Assembly: GCA_947034885.2 (NCBI GenBank)
Contig: OX344752.2
Coordinates: 3,100,001 to 3,164,000, forward strand
DNA length: 64,000 bases
DNA from: Thuidium tamariscinum
Lineage: Eukaryota > Streptophyta > Bryopsida > Hypnales > Thuidiaceae
Direction of reading: 5' to 3'
Part shown: positions 1 to 13,253 of the stretch, in pieces
Layout of the letters: the number at the start of each line of letters is the position of its first letter
Position numbering within the stretch: position 1 is the first letter of the stretch
The notes under the pieces: model-generated
Told to the model about the DNA's origin: nothing
The model's input: the letters and a program-made list of their open reading frames with translations, nothing else
Database searches by the model: none
Translations under genes and position numbers: made by a program

Positions 1-56
1 TTTGAAAATAAAACAAAATATGGATAATTTATAAAGCATTCAAAAAAATATATCAT

Positions 57-1675
57 GGGGGGACACTTCTCGCATTTTAGCAACCCACGTGCAGCGAAAT
101 ATAGGGTGGATTTAATTCATCTTGGGTAATATTTATAATTATTTATAAAAAAATTACATATAAAGTAGGGGACATGAAAAATGGCAAGTTCTTTATAAGT
201 AATGTAGGTAGCCAAAAAATATGGTCCATTAATTTTTAGGCACATATAATTTAGGGGCAAGAAAATTCAATCTAAAGAATTTTATTTAATAGGGTCAATT
301 TGTACTATGTTAAAGTTCCAATAGTATAGTATTTGTACATTAGAGTTACAATATAGTAAATTTAGAGATGAAGATGCAATTTCAATACAAATCAAAGTGC
401 AATTTCAGGGTTTAGATACTTAGGGTTTTTAAAGGTAGCCGTTGTGCGTTTTGACTTCTCGAAGGTGTAAGTGCATGCAATGTGTTACGACAGTTTTTGA
501 TTAGAACAAAGTTTGACAGATTTGGAGGTGCTCAGGTTGGGGTGAATCCTACTAGGTTTTTGGCAAATTCTCTAAGGTTTAGGGATGAATTCTACAAGAT
601 TTCTAGGCAAAGTCAAAATCAAGAACCTGCAGCTTCATTTTGGTTTTTGGTAAGCTTTCTGTGTGCTCTGTTCTTTCCATTCTATAGCTTTAGGTTTAGC
701 ATTTTTCTAAACCCTTTATATGCTTAGGGTTGGATTGTAATAGGTGTCTGAACTCGTTACATATTTTTGAATTCTAAGTGCAAAAGTTTTGCATAGCGAA
801 TGGTAGATTGGATGTCTTTTCTTTTGATTCTAAGAATATACCATAAATATAAGAGGGTTTCTGGGCCCCTAGAAGACTGTTTTAGGGCTGTTCCTTGAAA
901 CTGTTTCCACTACTGTAGAACAGTCCTCTACTTATCTGAATTTTTGTATTTTGAAAAAAGAATTACATTTTTTTCCCAAAAAACTTTAGAATGTATTTAA
1001 AAGCAAAAAAATGATTCAAAAAAATATTTAAAAATTAATTAAAATTAATACATAATTAGTATTTTCTGACATGGCAATCGCTCGACCACATCAGCATCGC
1101 GTTCCCAGCATTCCCAATGCGTTCCTAGCGTTTGGGAACTCGCAGTCTTGTAAACCTAAAAATCCTCTTATGTACAGAGGATGTTGTTATAGTTTTTCCA
1201 TTTGCTAGCAAGCATTTCTTCTTGTCTACATTTTGACATTGAGGCACATTTTTAGTACTTTGCATATTTTGTACTTTCATTGACTTCAGCTTTTTGTTTT
1301 TAAGCACATTCTTCATATGACTTCTAATTGTTGAGTACGGCTTTCAATTCTAATGTTTTATATTTGATTCATTCATGCTAATTGGTGTTTAGAAATTGAA
1401 TATTTTTTCTATGAACTTTTTCCTTCTCACTTTTACTTTTTCATCAGTTTTTTATTTAATTTTTTTACTTACAAAAAACATAGGCTAAAATAAATTGCAT
1501 TGACCTACATATTACAAGTAATGATATAGGGGATTTTATAAGAAATTTTTCTTCATTAGGTTATGATAGGCCAATAGGGCCCCTCTTAATGTTGCCTAGG
1601 AGGTAAATAGGTCCCTAAAAAATACCCCTACGTTGCACGTGGTCCCCCAAATGTAGTGAAAGTGTCCCCCCTGTG
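57..1675. mobile_element. Non-autonomous TIR DNA transposon, copy 1
   Basis: The left end reads GGGGGGACACTTCTCG and the right end is its inverse (AAGTGTCCCCCC). Just inside are matching ACCCACGTGC and GCACGTGGT segments. The same ends and subterminal sequence recur in the element at 43427-45115, for example the shared run AATATGGTCCATTA, so this is a second, diverged copy of that family. It has no transposase frame. A GC-richer patch (850-1160) resembles the element at 5938 and may be a nested remnant. No target duplication is visible here, so the exact ends are approximate. Confidence 0.6.
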
Positions 1676-4600
1676 AAGTACATGTATGAAAATTTGAGCC
1701 TAAAAAATTTATCTTTAAAAGTTATGCACTTATGGGAAATACTATGAAAATGGACACTTTGATGTTTGAATTTTAAAATTTATTAAGAAAACTCATAAAC
1801 AATATGTAGAAAACAATTATTTTTTTTAACTTGAAATTGCTTCTTCTCAACCATTTTCATCCCTAGGAAAATAAATTTGTATTCTCATCACTTGTGCAAA
1901 GGTAGTGTACTTTGAGCAAATGTGGAAGGTGGAAAATTTATTATTTAAAAAAAATATTTTGTGGGATTGTATAACTTTAGTATAAGTCCTTTTATTCTAA
2001 TTTTGAACTTCAAATTTACATATTTGGTTCAAAGATAGTACTACCCACCTTCCCACCCACCTCACTCTTCCAAATGGCCAAGGCAAATACTAGATATCTA
2101 ATTGGAAGCTATTTCAAAATAATAAAATAATTTTAAGAAATCCAAAAAAATACTTTTGAAACAATAAAAATTTACCTTCCCTTCAAATTTCATAGAAAAT
2201 GAAAAAATGATGCAAAAGATATAAGCAAAAAAACACTTGTCCAAAGGCAAGGGGACAATAAATAGGACAAGTGTTTCTTGTAATCATCCTATAATTTTGG
2301 TGAGTTTTTAAATTAAGTCATGATTTGAAAAGTCCTTCTAGTGCCTCCTATGTGCATCTTTTAAACACCTTTAACCCTTAAATAACATTCCCTTGTATAA
2401 TAGGCAATCCAAAGAAAAATCAATTTCTCTTGAAAATAAGATATGCGGGCTTAATTGGGGCTTGTTGCTTGTCTAAAGTTTGTGCAATCAAAGCATGCAA
2501 AAGTGAGTTCAAAAGTGAAGAGTGCCATGAATTTGCAATCTAATGGCGTTCTTAGCAAGCCATATTCAATATAAAAATAGACTCAATAGGTTGAAACATT
2601 CCAAAATTATCCAAAAGCTAAGTACTTTTGTCAAAAATTGTTTCAAAACCAAGCTTGAAGTTATGGTTAAGAAAGGCCTAAAATCATTTACTAAAGGCTC
2701 TATTATTTTAAAACCATTATGTGCTATGTGCAAAGATGGAAGAAAATAAACAAGAAATTTATATGGTCATATTAACAATGATTCCAGATAATCCTATTTA
2801 AATAGAGATTGAATATTCATGAATGGCAAAATTCATTATAATGGCAATATTCCACATGCCATTTTCAGACTACATGGTTTAAACCATCTAGGAAAAATAT
2901 ATATTTTAGACCACACGATCTAAATTTTAAAAGTTCAAAGGTTATGGAATGATTGCCATTCAATGAAATTATCTATATGCATGGGAGACATATACTTCTA
3001 CTTTAATTTGGTGCCTTCTAACTTGAAGGGAATTCAAGCACTTATAATAGGAATCAATATTCTTTCAAGATGAAGTTGTCTAGTGGCATTTTTGCTCACT
3101 CAACAAATGATAACTTTCACCAAGTCTATATTTGAAGGTCTTCAACAATGTTCTAGGATTAGACAATACTACTATGTTGTATTAATGTTAGATCATTATT
3201 CTAAGAAAAGAAAGAAAGGAATGCAAAATTTCAAATTTAATATACGATAAGAATTAAAGAAGGGCCAAATATAGAGGGTGTTTTTTATGGCACTTAAGAT
3301 GATTCTATATGAAGAGAATTCATAGGTTGCATCTTCATTTACTCTTAAATCCTATTTGCATAGTTTTAGAGATTATGTCATTTTAAAATGTAATTCAAAA
3401 TTCATGTGTACATAATTTTCACTTACAATTTCAGAAAATTTGCATAAATAGAAAATTATAAACATGCCTCTAAAATCTAAAATCAAGATTTTTATTTTTA
3501 TTATTTATAAAATTCCAAAAAAGAAATATCAAATGTTATAATAATACTTCAAATGTCAATTTCCATCCACATATTGAATAGAAATTATTACATTAGTACA
3601 TATAACGTGTCCATAATTCTATTTTCATCCACAACTTGGCAATTTTATTTAAGATTTTTCGTAATTTGAAGTTTTTCTAGCAAAAAAATTCGTAGTTTTT
3701 TGCCATTATTTATTGAAATTATTTTTCATTTGCACTATCTAGCATCAAAAAGACAAAAATAAAGCCTTGTCCTAAATAATAAAATTTCATAAAATTAGGC
3801 TACAAATAAATACCTCTCCAATTAAACATTGATCTTTTATTATTGCATATTATATTTAAATTCTATTTTTGAGCTTCACCTACATTGAGTTAAAAAATTT
3901 ATGTGATTATAAAAAGACATCAATACATCATTGACACACAATCAATTCTATTTTTGAACCTACTCATCCTAATTTATCTCCAAACATTCTAGATTTCTAG
4001 CATAAGTGGCATTTACTCTCCTCCCTCAATATGACTTTCTAAGATGGAGATATCCACCTTACAAAAATTGTCCATCTTAGATAGAAAGCCCAAAAAAATG
4101 AAAATAAACATAATTTCAATCACATTACTAAAACTAGATTTTTGCCCAAGTATAGTTTCTCTAAGCATGCAAGTCCAAGGTCAATTCTACATATGTCACT
4201 ATGGCTTCTATCAACGCAAAACATGCAAAAATTAAAGCACCACAAAAATAATAGAATGGAGTTAGGACTAAAATAGTAGAATGGAGCTATGGCAAAAATA
4301 ACATAATTTTGAAGCTACAATGAAAATGATGGAGCTTGAGAGTCACATGACTAAAACTGTACTCAACAAATGCCTTTTCATTGAAGGCATTGAAAAGTTT
4401 TTTAGAGGAGAACCTACGGAAACCTCTATCCAATTTAATTCCTAAAGGACTAACATGTTTAGAACTTTAGATGCCTAAAATTGCTTCAAAATACTTATCC
4501 CTAGAGCAAGATAAAAATCTTCATGAATAATTAGTTTTAAATACATTCAACTATAGGATTCTTTGGTTAACTTCTCAAGGCCCAGCAACTTTTTGACAAT

Positions 4601-5937
4601 GAATTCTTTCAATGAATTGTACTACTTTGATATTTTTTTGCACATAGATGTCCTTGAAAATTTTAATTTCAACTATACAAATGAGAAGACTACTTTGTCT
4701 GGAGTATTTCATCCATCTCCAACTACTTAAGCAATTACACATATGTAGAGTGCAACTTTTTTTAATGCAATTTTTTTTCATGTACAGATATTGAATTTAG
4801 AAGGATACCATATTTTTCAGAATTTTATTACACAAATTGTATTTACTATGAATTTTTTAGTAGGAGATATTCTTTGACCTATAGTAGTGGTATAGACAAA
4901 TCTCAAAATCAACCAAGGGCTAGTTGCATTTATGAAAGCCTTACAACCAATCAAAAAGTGCCACAATTACTCTAGGAACTACATTACAACTTCATGGAAT
5001 GAAAACAACCTATTGATTTATTATAATAGGGTAAAATACTCTAGTATACATGGAATTAATTATAGAAAATTTTGACCATTGGATTTTTAGATTATAACAA
5101 TTATGGATGATTAACTTCATAGGCCAAAAAAATGCAGATTTTGGAGAAAAAGTTTTATTAGAAGATGAATAATGCTTTTTTTACCCACCCACCCTCCTCA
5201 AAAAATAATTGTCCTGGAATCTAAGTCAAATTTTGTGTTTTTTTATTTAAAATTTTGAAAAATAAAGAAATTCCTCAAATTTTTATACATTTTCAAATAG
5301 AAGGAATAGAAAGTAGAAATTAACTAAATTGGATCCTAAATTTCTTTTATTAAATTAAATATGTATAAATTTTTGAAATTTAAATTTTTATATTCTTATC
5401 ATATTGATTGGAGTATCTTCGAAAAAATTTAGAGTCATTCTAATTATTTTGTATTCTTAATCACACTAGACTGAACTTTTTTTTTAAATTGCTAAAAATA
5501 AAAATTTGAAAAAAAATTCTTCAAATCTTTTTTTAGTAAAGAATAAAGAATAAAAATATCTAAGAAAATATGTTTTCCACCTCTACTACTCCTTTCATTG
5601 AAAAAACATTATATTTGCTACCTTTTTCTACTAGACTACATTTCGTAAATAAAATTTTTAAAATCAAACAATGCTACAAGTGTTTATACTTGTTACTCTA
5701 CAAGATCCTAATTTACAAAATATTGAGATTTGTTTCACCCTATTGAAAATTTGCCATTGAAAATTTGAAGAGGAATCATTATAATATTATATCCCCTAGG
5801 TCCTTGAAGAGTTAACTTGCTCAGGTACATTGCCTAAAAACTTTAAAATGAATATCTCCACAAATTTCAAGTTCAATGTGCCTAAACTTCAAAATTTAGG
5901 CTATCCTAGCCCTTCCAAAAAGTGAAGTAATGCATTA
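1676..5937. other. AT-rich intergenic repeat desert
   Basis: No gene is visible. Open frames are under 70 codons, low in complexity, and match nothing I recognise. A decayed copy of the family seen at 12937-13249 is suggested around 2810-2980 (GACCACACGATCTAAA core, ATGGCAA near both ends). The rest looks like degenerate transposon-derived DNA. Confidence 0.5.
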
Positions 5938-6226
5938 GGAGGGATTTGAGGGCTCTGGGAGCTTGCGAGTTCCCACAGCCCGAAATCCGTAATCAGTCAC
6001 GGGAACGCAGATATGCAGGAATCCGACGTGGTCGAGACCGTGCCACGTCATCGACTTTTTTTTCTCAAAAAAAAACCAAAAAAAATTTGGACTTTTTTTC
6101 ATATTTCAGGACCCAAAAAAAATCTTTTTTTTAAATTTTAAATGCTGACCTGACGGTGGCCAGACGTTCCCAGACCAGTTTCAGGAACAGTCCCGAAACG
6201 GCCCTTCGGAGCCCTCAAATCCCTCC
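5938..6226. mobile_element. Short TIR element (MITE), TA target site
   Basis: Perfect inverted termini GGAGGGATTTGAGGGCTC and its complement bound a 289-bp unit. TA lies immediately outside both ends (5936-5937 and 6227-6228), as for Tc1/mariner-type MITEs, and the inverted match extends outward to CATTAGG/CCTAATG. The interior is GC-rich near the ends and carries T/A runs in the middle. There is no coding capacity. Confidence 0.7.
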
Positions 6227-6231
6227 TAATG

Positions 6232-7738
6232 TCTTTCAACACTTTTAGGAAAAAATGTATATGTCCTATAACTTGTGCATTTTTGTCAAATGAATATGTT
6301 AGAAAATGGTTTGAAAACATTTGTAAAAAATTTTAACCAAAAAAACTTTGATATATTCATTTTTTACAAAATTGGAAAGTCGAAGGGATTTTTAAATGAA
6401 AGATAAACCTATATACTAATAATTTTTTAAAGGGTTTGGGAATTGCTAATTTCAATGGCAAAAATGTTCTAATAAGCAATAAGTATCCTTTATTTTCATT
6501 TCAACATGAAAAATTTCAAAATTGAGAGCAAAAAACAACTTTGTACATGTTTTCTTTATTTTCATTGTTTGCAAAATAAAACTCTTTATAACTTTTACCT
6601 CATTATTTGGAATTGAATGGTTTACTAGAATAAATCTTTTGAGTAGATAAATATCAATAAAATTATTTCATAAATAATTTTTAATTTTTTTAGAAATCCT
6701 TTTTGCTACTTGGTTTGATGTTGAAATAAAAAAATTCCTCCTTACTTTTGCAATATTTATTGGATGACATGAAACAAGGCTTCACATATAGACTATTATG
6801 AGTAGCATCTATCCTACAAAATTCATGAAAAAATCTCAAATTATGAAACCAATAAAGTATGACTAAGTTTTAAAATAAAGTATGCCTAAGTTTTTTAAAA
6901 AGCCCAAAGTCAATGCTTTGGTCCTTTAGAGATTAATGAATTTCAAAACAAAAGGTAGAAAATTTTGGTATTAAGAAAAAAAAAAGATTTGAAATTTTTT
7001 TGAGGCAATTAATGGGATTGATCAAAAAAAATTTAATATAAGGTCTACTTTGCATACATAAAGTCTAGATCTTTAGGATTTTTGTATTAACAAATGTAGG
7101 GTTCAATATTAGCTTTTAGTGGTCAATATACATCTTAGCTAAAGTTCAATATAACAAATTTATAGTTGCCAAGATTCTCAAGTCCACTAAAAGTCTAGAC
7201 TCACAACCTTCAAAAGATGAGACTATAACTAATTTTTCAAACTTCATTCTGCAACTATCAATAAATGTGACTTTTTTATATTTATTTCTAGAGACACAAT
7301 TAACAATCTTTCATTAGTCTTGAGTATTTCAAATTCTTTTGATGAAAATATATTATTATGATGATTTTCTAAATAGAGAGTCAAACATATCTTATCAAAG
7401 GCAATATTTGCTCAAAAAATAGAAAAAATTCTATAGGTTTATTTTGTAGTCTAAAATTTGATGGTGCAAATTTTTTAACCATGTCAAACCAAAATTAGAA
7501 AATCAAAACTCTATAGGCTATAGTTAAATTTTTTTTCTTGATTGCTAGTCAATATGTCAAAATATTTTCTTATTTGTAATAAAAATTGAATGCTTTGCAA
7601 GCCCAAATATCTCTATAAAAATTTCCATTGCCAAGATGTTCCAACCAATAAATGAAGTTCTCAAACCTTCATTTGAGCATAATGAATAGTTTAGATAGTA
7701 CTATAGCACTAGAAAATTATTTATGAAATTTTAAATTG
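6232..7738. other. AT-rich intergenic DNA, no gene seen
   Basis: Highly AT-rich with many A and T runs. No open frame has recognisable protein features and no bounded repeat was found. Confidence 0.5.
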
Positions 7739-7741
7739 TTA

Positions 7742-8487
7742 GGGGTGAATGCAAGAAAGACTTGTACTATTTGGCGTCACACTTTGAGTGACGGAGTTGT
7801 CATGAGCTATAACTTTTGAAGTATTAACTCTTTGAACTTGAAATTTTTATTGAAGATGACTGACTTGATAGTTATCAAAACCCTTATTTTTCAAAAAAAT
7901 TCAAAAATCATTTTATATTTAAATTCTAATTTCTCTAATTTGTCACACTTTGCAGTTTAGGGGTTTTTAGTACTGGGGAGTACTTTAAATTAATAATTTA
8001 GAGCTGAGATTTCTAGGGTCTATTACTACACTAATTAGGCATGTTTCCACCGAAGGAAATTTAAAAAATCATTATTCTCTTTCCTCTACATGCGTGCTAA
8101 CAAGCCTCCCTTGCGCGCACATTTTTGAACAATCAAGATAGTTTTCGGATCATTATTTTGGTGAAATACCTTTAACATAAAGTCTTCCCAAATGGCCAAT
8201 TTTTATTTTCAAGAAAAATTACTTTCCCTATTTTTTACAAATTAAAATGTGAAAATATAGTGAAAGTTACAATTTTCATGAAATTCAGCACTTTTCTAGT
8301 TCTCCTACTTAGAGAATTTTTCTATGCTTTTCCTTCCTAGGGTATCTTCTTCTTAAAGGTGTATACATCAAATATATTTTTCACTTTTTTTAAAAATTGA
8401 TTTACTATTTATACAGTACTCCCAAAGAAAAAAGTGAGTACTGTGCAAAACGCTACGCTTTGCCACAGGTCTTTCTTGCAATGACCC
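7742..8487. mobile_element. PIF/Harbinger-like non-autonomous element
   Basis: The left end GGGGTGAATGCAAGAAAGAC and the right end GTCTTTCTTGCAATGACCC are imperfect inverted repeats. Both are flanked by TTA (7739-7741 and 8488-8490), the target duplication typical of PIF/Harbinger elements. The 746-bp interior is AT-rich and non-coding. Superfamily assignment rests on the TTA duplication alone. Confidence 0.6.
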
Positions 8488-8490
8488 TTA

Positions 8491-9640
8491 GTTTGAATAT
8501 TTTAGCAATGTCTTTTAGGTTTGGACTTGGTTTTGCTCATTTTTTAAATGCCCTTTGAACTTTTGGAGTTTTTGTATTGACTACTTTAGGATCCACTTCA
8601 TGACTATAAAATCCATCTCAAGCCACATCTAAAATTGAAGCACAACTAAATTCATGAAATGAAGCCAAAACAAAAATAATAGAATTTTGAAGCTACGTTT
8701 AAATTAGTCAAATGAAGCTAGGACAAAAATAATAGAAATCCAAGGTCACACAACTATAATTGAAGCCTAAAAAGAAAATTCATTGTCATTTCAATTTAAA
8801 GAGCTAAAAACCTTTATTAATTTGTAAGAACCAGTGGAAAATTATGGTATTTGGTTATTTTACATTAAAAAAAGGCTACAGAATTTGGATTTTTTTCTAA
8901 AATGATACAATTGGAAGTTTTTTGAAGCAACTTAAAGGGGTCTGAGTGTATAGACAAATAGGATTTTCAAATTGAAAATATAGGGCTTTATGCATGCTAT
9001 TGTTCAACATACACCTCCAAAGTCTTATGCAATAAGTTTGCAATGATCAAGACTTCTATGTTAACTAAAATCTACAAACTTTGACCTCTAAAAAAATAAG
9101 CCTATAATCATTTTTTGAAACTTCATTTTGCAACTATCTATGAATAAGATTTTTTTGACTATATTTTTCAAAAATAGTGATACAATTCATATCAAATTCT
9201 ATATATGTTCAAAAAAAGTGAATTTTTTCTATAGGTTTATATTATAGTGTTAAATACTATAGTACAAATTTTCTAAATCATTCTAAATTAGAAAATCAAT
9301 TCTTTATGGTTATAGGTCCAAAAGTGAAATTGTTATAAAATATTCAATTTTATTATTTCTCCAAAATTCCAAATTGGAGTAGAAAGTAAACTTGATAGGC
9401 TTTATTGTGTCCTCTTAGTCCTTGAGGGGTTAATTCAAACTAAAAAAAGAACATTTTCTTGAACAAATGGAAGAATCCACTGCATTAAAAAAAAGGAACT
9501 AAGAACAAGTAGCCTAGACCTCATGACTCGTTGAATAAATAGAAAGAAAAAGGAACAAACAATTACAACATAACTTGGTGATCTAGAAAGCTACATTGAA
9601 AAAAGATCTACCAAAGGACCAACCCTATTCCAACCAAAAA
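8491..9640. other. AT-rich intergenic DNA, no gene seen
   Basis: Decayed repeat-like sequence. No convincing coding frame or bounded element is visible. Confidence 0.45.
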
Positions 9641-10200
9641 AGGCCATTTCTTTTACATGCCATGATCAATGATTGGAGCCATATGTGCTCAAATTTGTCT
9701 TTGATCTTATCAATTGGACATTAGCTTGTGCCTTGATATGGGCAACCTTGTACGTCGTAATCTAATAAAGTATTCCTTAAGGCCTGTTGAGAGACCTCCC
9801 ATATCCAATTCACATGTGTGAATACCTTATTGTTGTAGGCAAGTCAAATAACCCACAATGTTGAACCTTTGAAAAGAGTCCAAATGATCTAGAGATTGCA
9901 AAACTTGTGAAGAAGTGGTTCACTAAAAATACATTAGAATGTTGTGAAATGGTTGTATGGACCTTTTGATGGAGTTGGTCCTTGTATGTGATGTAAGATA
10001 GTTTGAATAAAGTCCCCTGTCTCTTGTGCCTACAGGTAATAAAAAAAATTGGTGGATTGGAATCTTGTCCACTTTAGCATTACAACAATTATATAAGATG
10101 TCAATATTTGGATTAATATGAGTTCCCCATGCATAGATTGCCACTGCATTGTGGGATGATTGCATGAAACACTTGCCAATTTTGTTGTGTTTTTACAATA
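9640..10200 (-). pseudogene. Decayed LINE reverse-transcriptase tail (zf-RVT region)
   Basis: Minus-strand translation gives interrupted peptides that look like the C-terminal part of plant LINE polyproteins. One stretch (about 9690-9870) reads LFKGSTLWVI, then a stop, then LAYNNKVFTHVNWIWEVSQQ, resembling the segment after the zf-RVT zinc-binding module. Upstream in another frame is a Cys-containing piece within the 80-codon open frame 9923-10165. Several stops and frame changes separate the pieces, so it is dead. Recognition is by general resemblance, not by a search. Confidence 0.4.
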
Positions 10201-11156
10201 CTTACGCCTTTTTTTTTCTCAAGCACTTTTAAATTAAAAAAATAATTTTTATATTAAAAAATAGATGGCCAATGGCCAATGTATACACATATGATGAAGG
10301 TAACCACTAAAGGAAAATCATAGAAAAATCCTCTAAGTTGGAGATCTAGAAAAGTGTCAAATTTCAAGAAATTATTTTGAGGCCTTAATTAATAAAAAAA
10401 ATAGGTTAAAAATAGGTAAAAATTGCCCATTTGCAAGAATTTTATTGAAATGATCATTCACCAAATTTTTTTATTTCTTACATGTTTCAAAATGCAAGTA
10501 GAAAGGGGCTCACTTTGTGGACTTCTACATAACATATAATTATTTATTCGTAGAAATTCTTTCTAGAATATCTACAAGTCTATTGGAAGACTATCTCCTC
10601 CAAATTTCAGCTTTAAATCCATTAATTTGGGTACTCAATAGTACTAAAAAACTTACAAATTGAGAATTTGACATATAATTGGGGGCTATTTTTGGATAGT
10701 AAAATGTTTTTTTAAATTTCAAAAAATGAGGTAAGGTGTATATTTGTCACAAGTACTTTGTTTATAAGTTTCAAGTCATTTGAAGATAGAATTCAAAAGC
10801 TATGGCTAAAAAACTAATCAACTAAAGACATGTGACATAAAATAGTACAAGTATTTCATGCAATCACCCTATGCCAACTGATGACATGAAGGTCGCATCT
10901 TTTAGTGATAGTGACCCATATTACAGACCCCTCCAATTTGGCTCATCCCCTCGAATATGGCTCATATTAAGGAGGAAGATGAAGAGGTGATTTTGGTGGA
11001 ATTGATTGGTTCAATTGTTGACGACCAAATAGAAGTTGATGATTGACGAACATTTGTATATGTCAATAACTTTATGTCGTTTTTCCACGCCCATCAATGA
11101 GAATTGAACTTCAAGGCTTGTGTGGCTCCAACAAAGAAGAGAACTGGAGGTCTCCC
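10201..11156. other. Intergenic DNA, no gene seen
   Basis: AT-rich DNA. The GC content rises around 10880-11150 just outside the CACTA element, but no frame there is convincing. Confidence 0.4.
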
Positions 11157-11979
11157 CACTACAAGAGAAAGGGGTGTTTTAAGTATAGTCCTAGTAGTAT
11201 AGTCTTTTAAGTAATGACCTTTACGTAAGGTTTTTAGTAAAATTTTATTAAAAATCTTACATAAAGGTTATTACTTAAAAGACTATACTACTAGGACTAT
11301 ACTTAATCCTTAACTGCCTAAGGCACCAGAATTTGGTGTTTGCAAAACTTTGAAGTTAAATAAAACCTAACCAAGTTGCTATTTTTAATCGTTTGTATTT
11401 TTGGAAAGATCTTCTAGAAGTCTAGTTTTAGTGTCATAAATTTGATTTGGAAAATGAATGATAGTGATTTTTCTATATAAGATTTTGTGCAAAGGTACCA
11501 TTTGCAATCTTGACTCTCCGTAGTGTTGTGAGCTCTTGAAAATGAGCCTCAAATACACTAGATCTTCAAGAAAAAATCACATTCGAAATTCATTTACAAA
11601 AATTGTAGAGTAGAGTTTGAGGAGCCATAAATTGATTGGAGTTATGCATGTTAGGCCTCTTCACCTCATATTTTTTTGGTCACCAATTTTTTAGATTTAA
11701 CTTGCAAAAAGAGGATACAAATACTTTACATCACTTTTGCAGTTTTAACACCCTCATAATCAAACATTATAATCTTTCACTCCATAAGTGCTATTGTTGT
11801 GCTTTCTTTTCCTATGCAATCTCTAACATATCTAGTTTGAATTTGTATGGTTACAATTCCAAAAAAATTGATTCAAATTATCAAAATGTTGGCATATTGT
11901 TCCACTTAGAGCAAATTCCAAGAAGCTCAAAACAGGCCTTGTGCATTTAGGGGTTAAAACACCCCTTTCCCTTGTAGTG
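11157..11979. mobile_element. Non-autonomous CACTA (En/Spm) element
   Basis: The left end is CACTACAAGAGAAAGGGGTG, continuing TTTTAA. The right end is the inverse with a single mismatch over 26 bp. A 3-bp duplication CCC flanks both sides (11154-11156 and 11980-11982). CACTA ends plus a 3-bp duplication are diagnostic for the superfamily. At 823 bp it is too short to encode transposase; the internal 104-codon frame at 11636-11950 has no recognisable domain. A foldback sits inside the left terminal repeat. Confidence 0.88.
11179..11306. mobile_element. Foldback MITE inserted at TTAA in the CACTA terminus
   Basis: Two near-perfect inverted arms (starting GTATAGTCCTAGTAGTATAG) form a 120-bp hairpin, 11183-11302. 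TTAA lies on each side (11179-11182 and 11303-11306). Removing the hairpin and one TTAA makes the CACTA left end continue to match its right end beyond the insertion point. This supports insertion into an older CACTA element with a TTAA duplication, as piggyBac-type elements produce. Confidence 0.75.
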
Positions 11980-12036
11980 CCCTCAGCTCTTAGCAATCTC
12001 CAATACGCAAATTCTGCAAATAAAACCCTTGTAACT

Positions 12037-12304
12037 TAAGGTAGGTACACCCAAAATGGCACCTGACCTTAAAGCACCCTGTACAACATGCATACATTTT
12101 CAATGTACCCAGCCTATAGATGGCGCTTTCAGAAACACACTTTGACCATTAGTAACTTTTGCATACAGTATCCAAATCCACTGTTCTTTGGTGCGTTGGA
12201 ACATGCTTTCACTCACCAACAAGACTGTAAAAGAATCTGAACAACATAATAACAGGAACTAGGCACAGTATGAAAAACTGGCACTTTTGGGTGTACCTAC
12301 CTTA
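12037..12304. mobile_element. MITE family A, copy 1
   Basis: Terminal inverted repeats TAAGGTAGGTACACCCAAAA and its inverse bound a 268-bp unit. Two further copies lie at 27170-27443 and 31154-31429. The shared interior includes AACTTTTGCATAC and ACTAGGCACA. No coding capacity. Confidence 0.75.
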
Positions 12305-12932
12305 GATGGCCCTAACTTAAGGTCTGAGAGAAAAGTCGGTGAGAGCTACCTGGAGGATCAACCGGTATTTGCTGTCAAGGCCTCAGTTGGCAGGGACATA
12401 GTTTGACACTAGTTCGAAGGCAAGATGTTAAATCAGTTCCACGAAGATGCGACAGAGAGGTAGAACGCGGTTCCAGTAGGGTAAAACTCATTTTACTAGG
12501 GGTTGATTGAAGTTTGGGGTTTATGTTTTTGGTTGTGTTTGTATTTCACTCAACCAATTCAGGATCTCTGATGCCAAATATAAACTTAGAATTTGAAAAA
12601 AAACTTTATGCAAAAAATAAAAAAATTCAGCGTTTACCCTGTGATAAACTCAGGGACTTCATGGGACTGATTTAATGTCACGCAGTTCGGAGGAACCCAA
12701 ACTCTTGTCCAGTGATTCTCCATGCTAACTTAGCTATGGAATTTCAACGTCCATCATATGGGAAATCCCTACCCAGTGGCCTTCTTGAACTACCTGGAAA
12801 GGGAGAGTGAGCATGCGCATCCATTCATGTGGAATATGAGTGACAAGATACCTCCACTGATGACGTTCACTTTCTCTTAAGTTGAACTAGTGTGCCCTAT
12901 GCTGTTGTCACAGTCAAAATCAAAGTAAAAGT
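12305..12932. other. Intergenic DNA, moderately GC-rich, no gene seen
   Basis: Parts of 12310-12480 and 12640-12860 have near-genic base composition, but no long frame or splice pattern is convincing. It may be eroded transposon or gene sequence. Confidence 0.4.
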
Positions 12933-12936
12933 AACT

Positions 12937-13249
12937 ATGGTGAATTCCGTTAAAATGGCGGTATTCCATTAGTTTGACATTTTTGACAGTTCAGATTGCG
13001 CGGTCTGAAATTTAAAACAATCATAGATTTTTGAAATTTACATGTGTTGTAGATGTTTGAAATCTACAATTGTTCAAGATGTTTTAGACCGTGCGATCTA
13101 AAATCTAAACTAGTCATAGATTTTGAAAATCTATATATGTCCTAAATGTTTGAAATCTATACCAGTCCTAGAGATGTCAGTTTTCAGTTCAGACCACGCG
13201 GTCTAAAAAATGGCATAAAGAATACGGCCATTTTAACGAAATTCGCCAT
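12937..13249. mobile_element. TIR element with 4-bp AACT duplication
   Basis: The left end ATGGTGAATTCCGTTAAAAT and the right end ATTTTAACGAAATTCGCCAT are imperfect inverted repeats. AACT occurs directly outside both (12933-12936 and 13250-13253). The 313-bp interior has repeated variants of GACC..GCGGTCT and AATCTA motifs. Non-coding; superfamily uncertain. Confidence 0.6.
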
Positions 13250-13253
13250 AACT

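Noticed and set aside
11636-11950. 104-codon frame inside the CACTA element
   Set aside because: No transposase or other domain, low-complexity composition, and the element is far too short to be autonomous.
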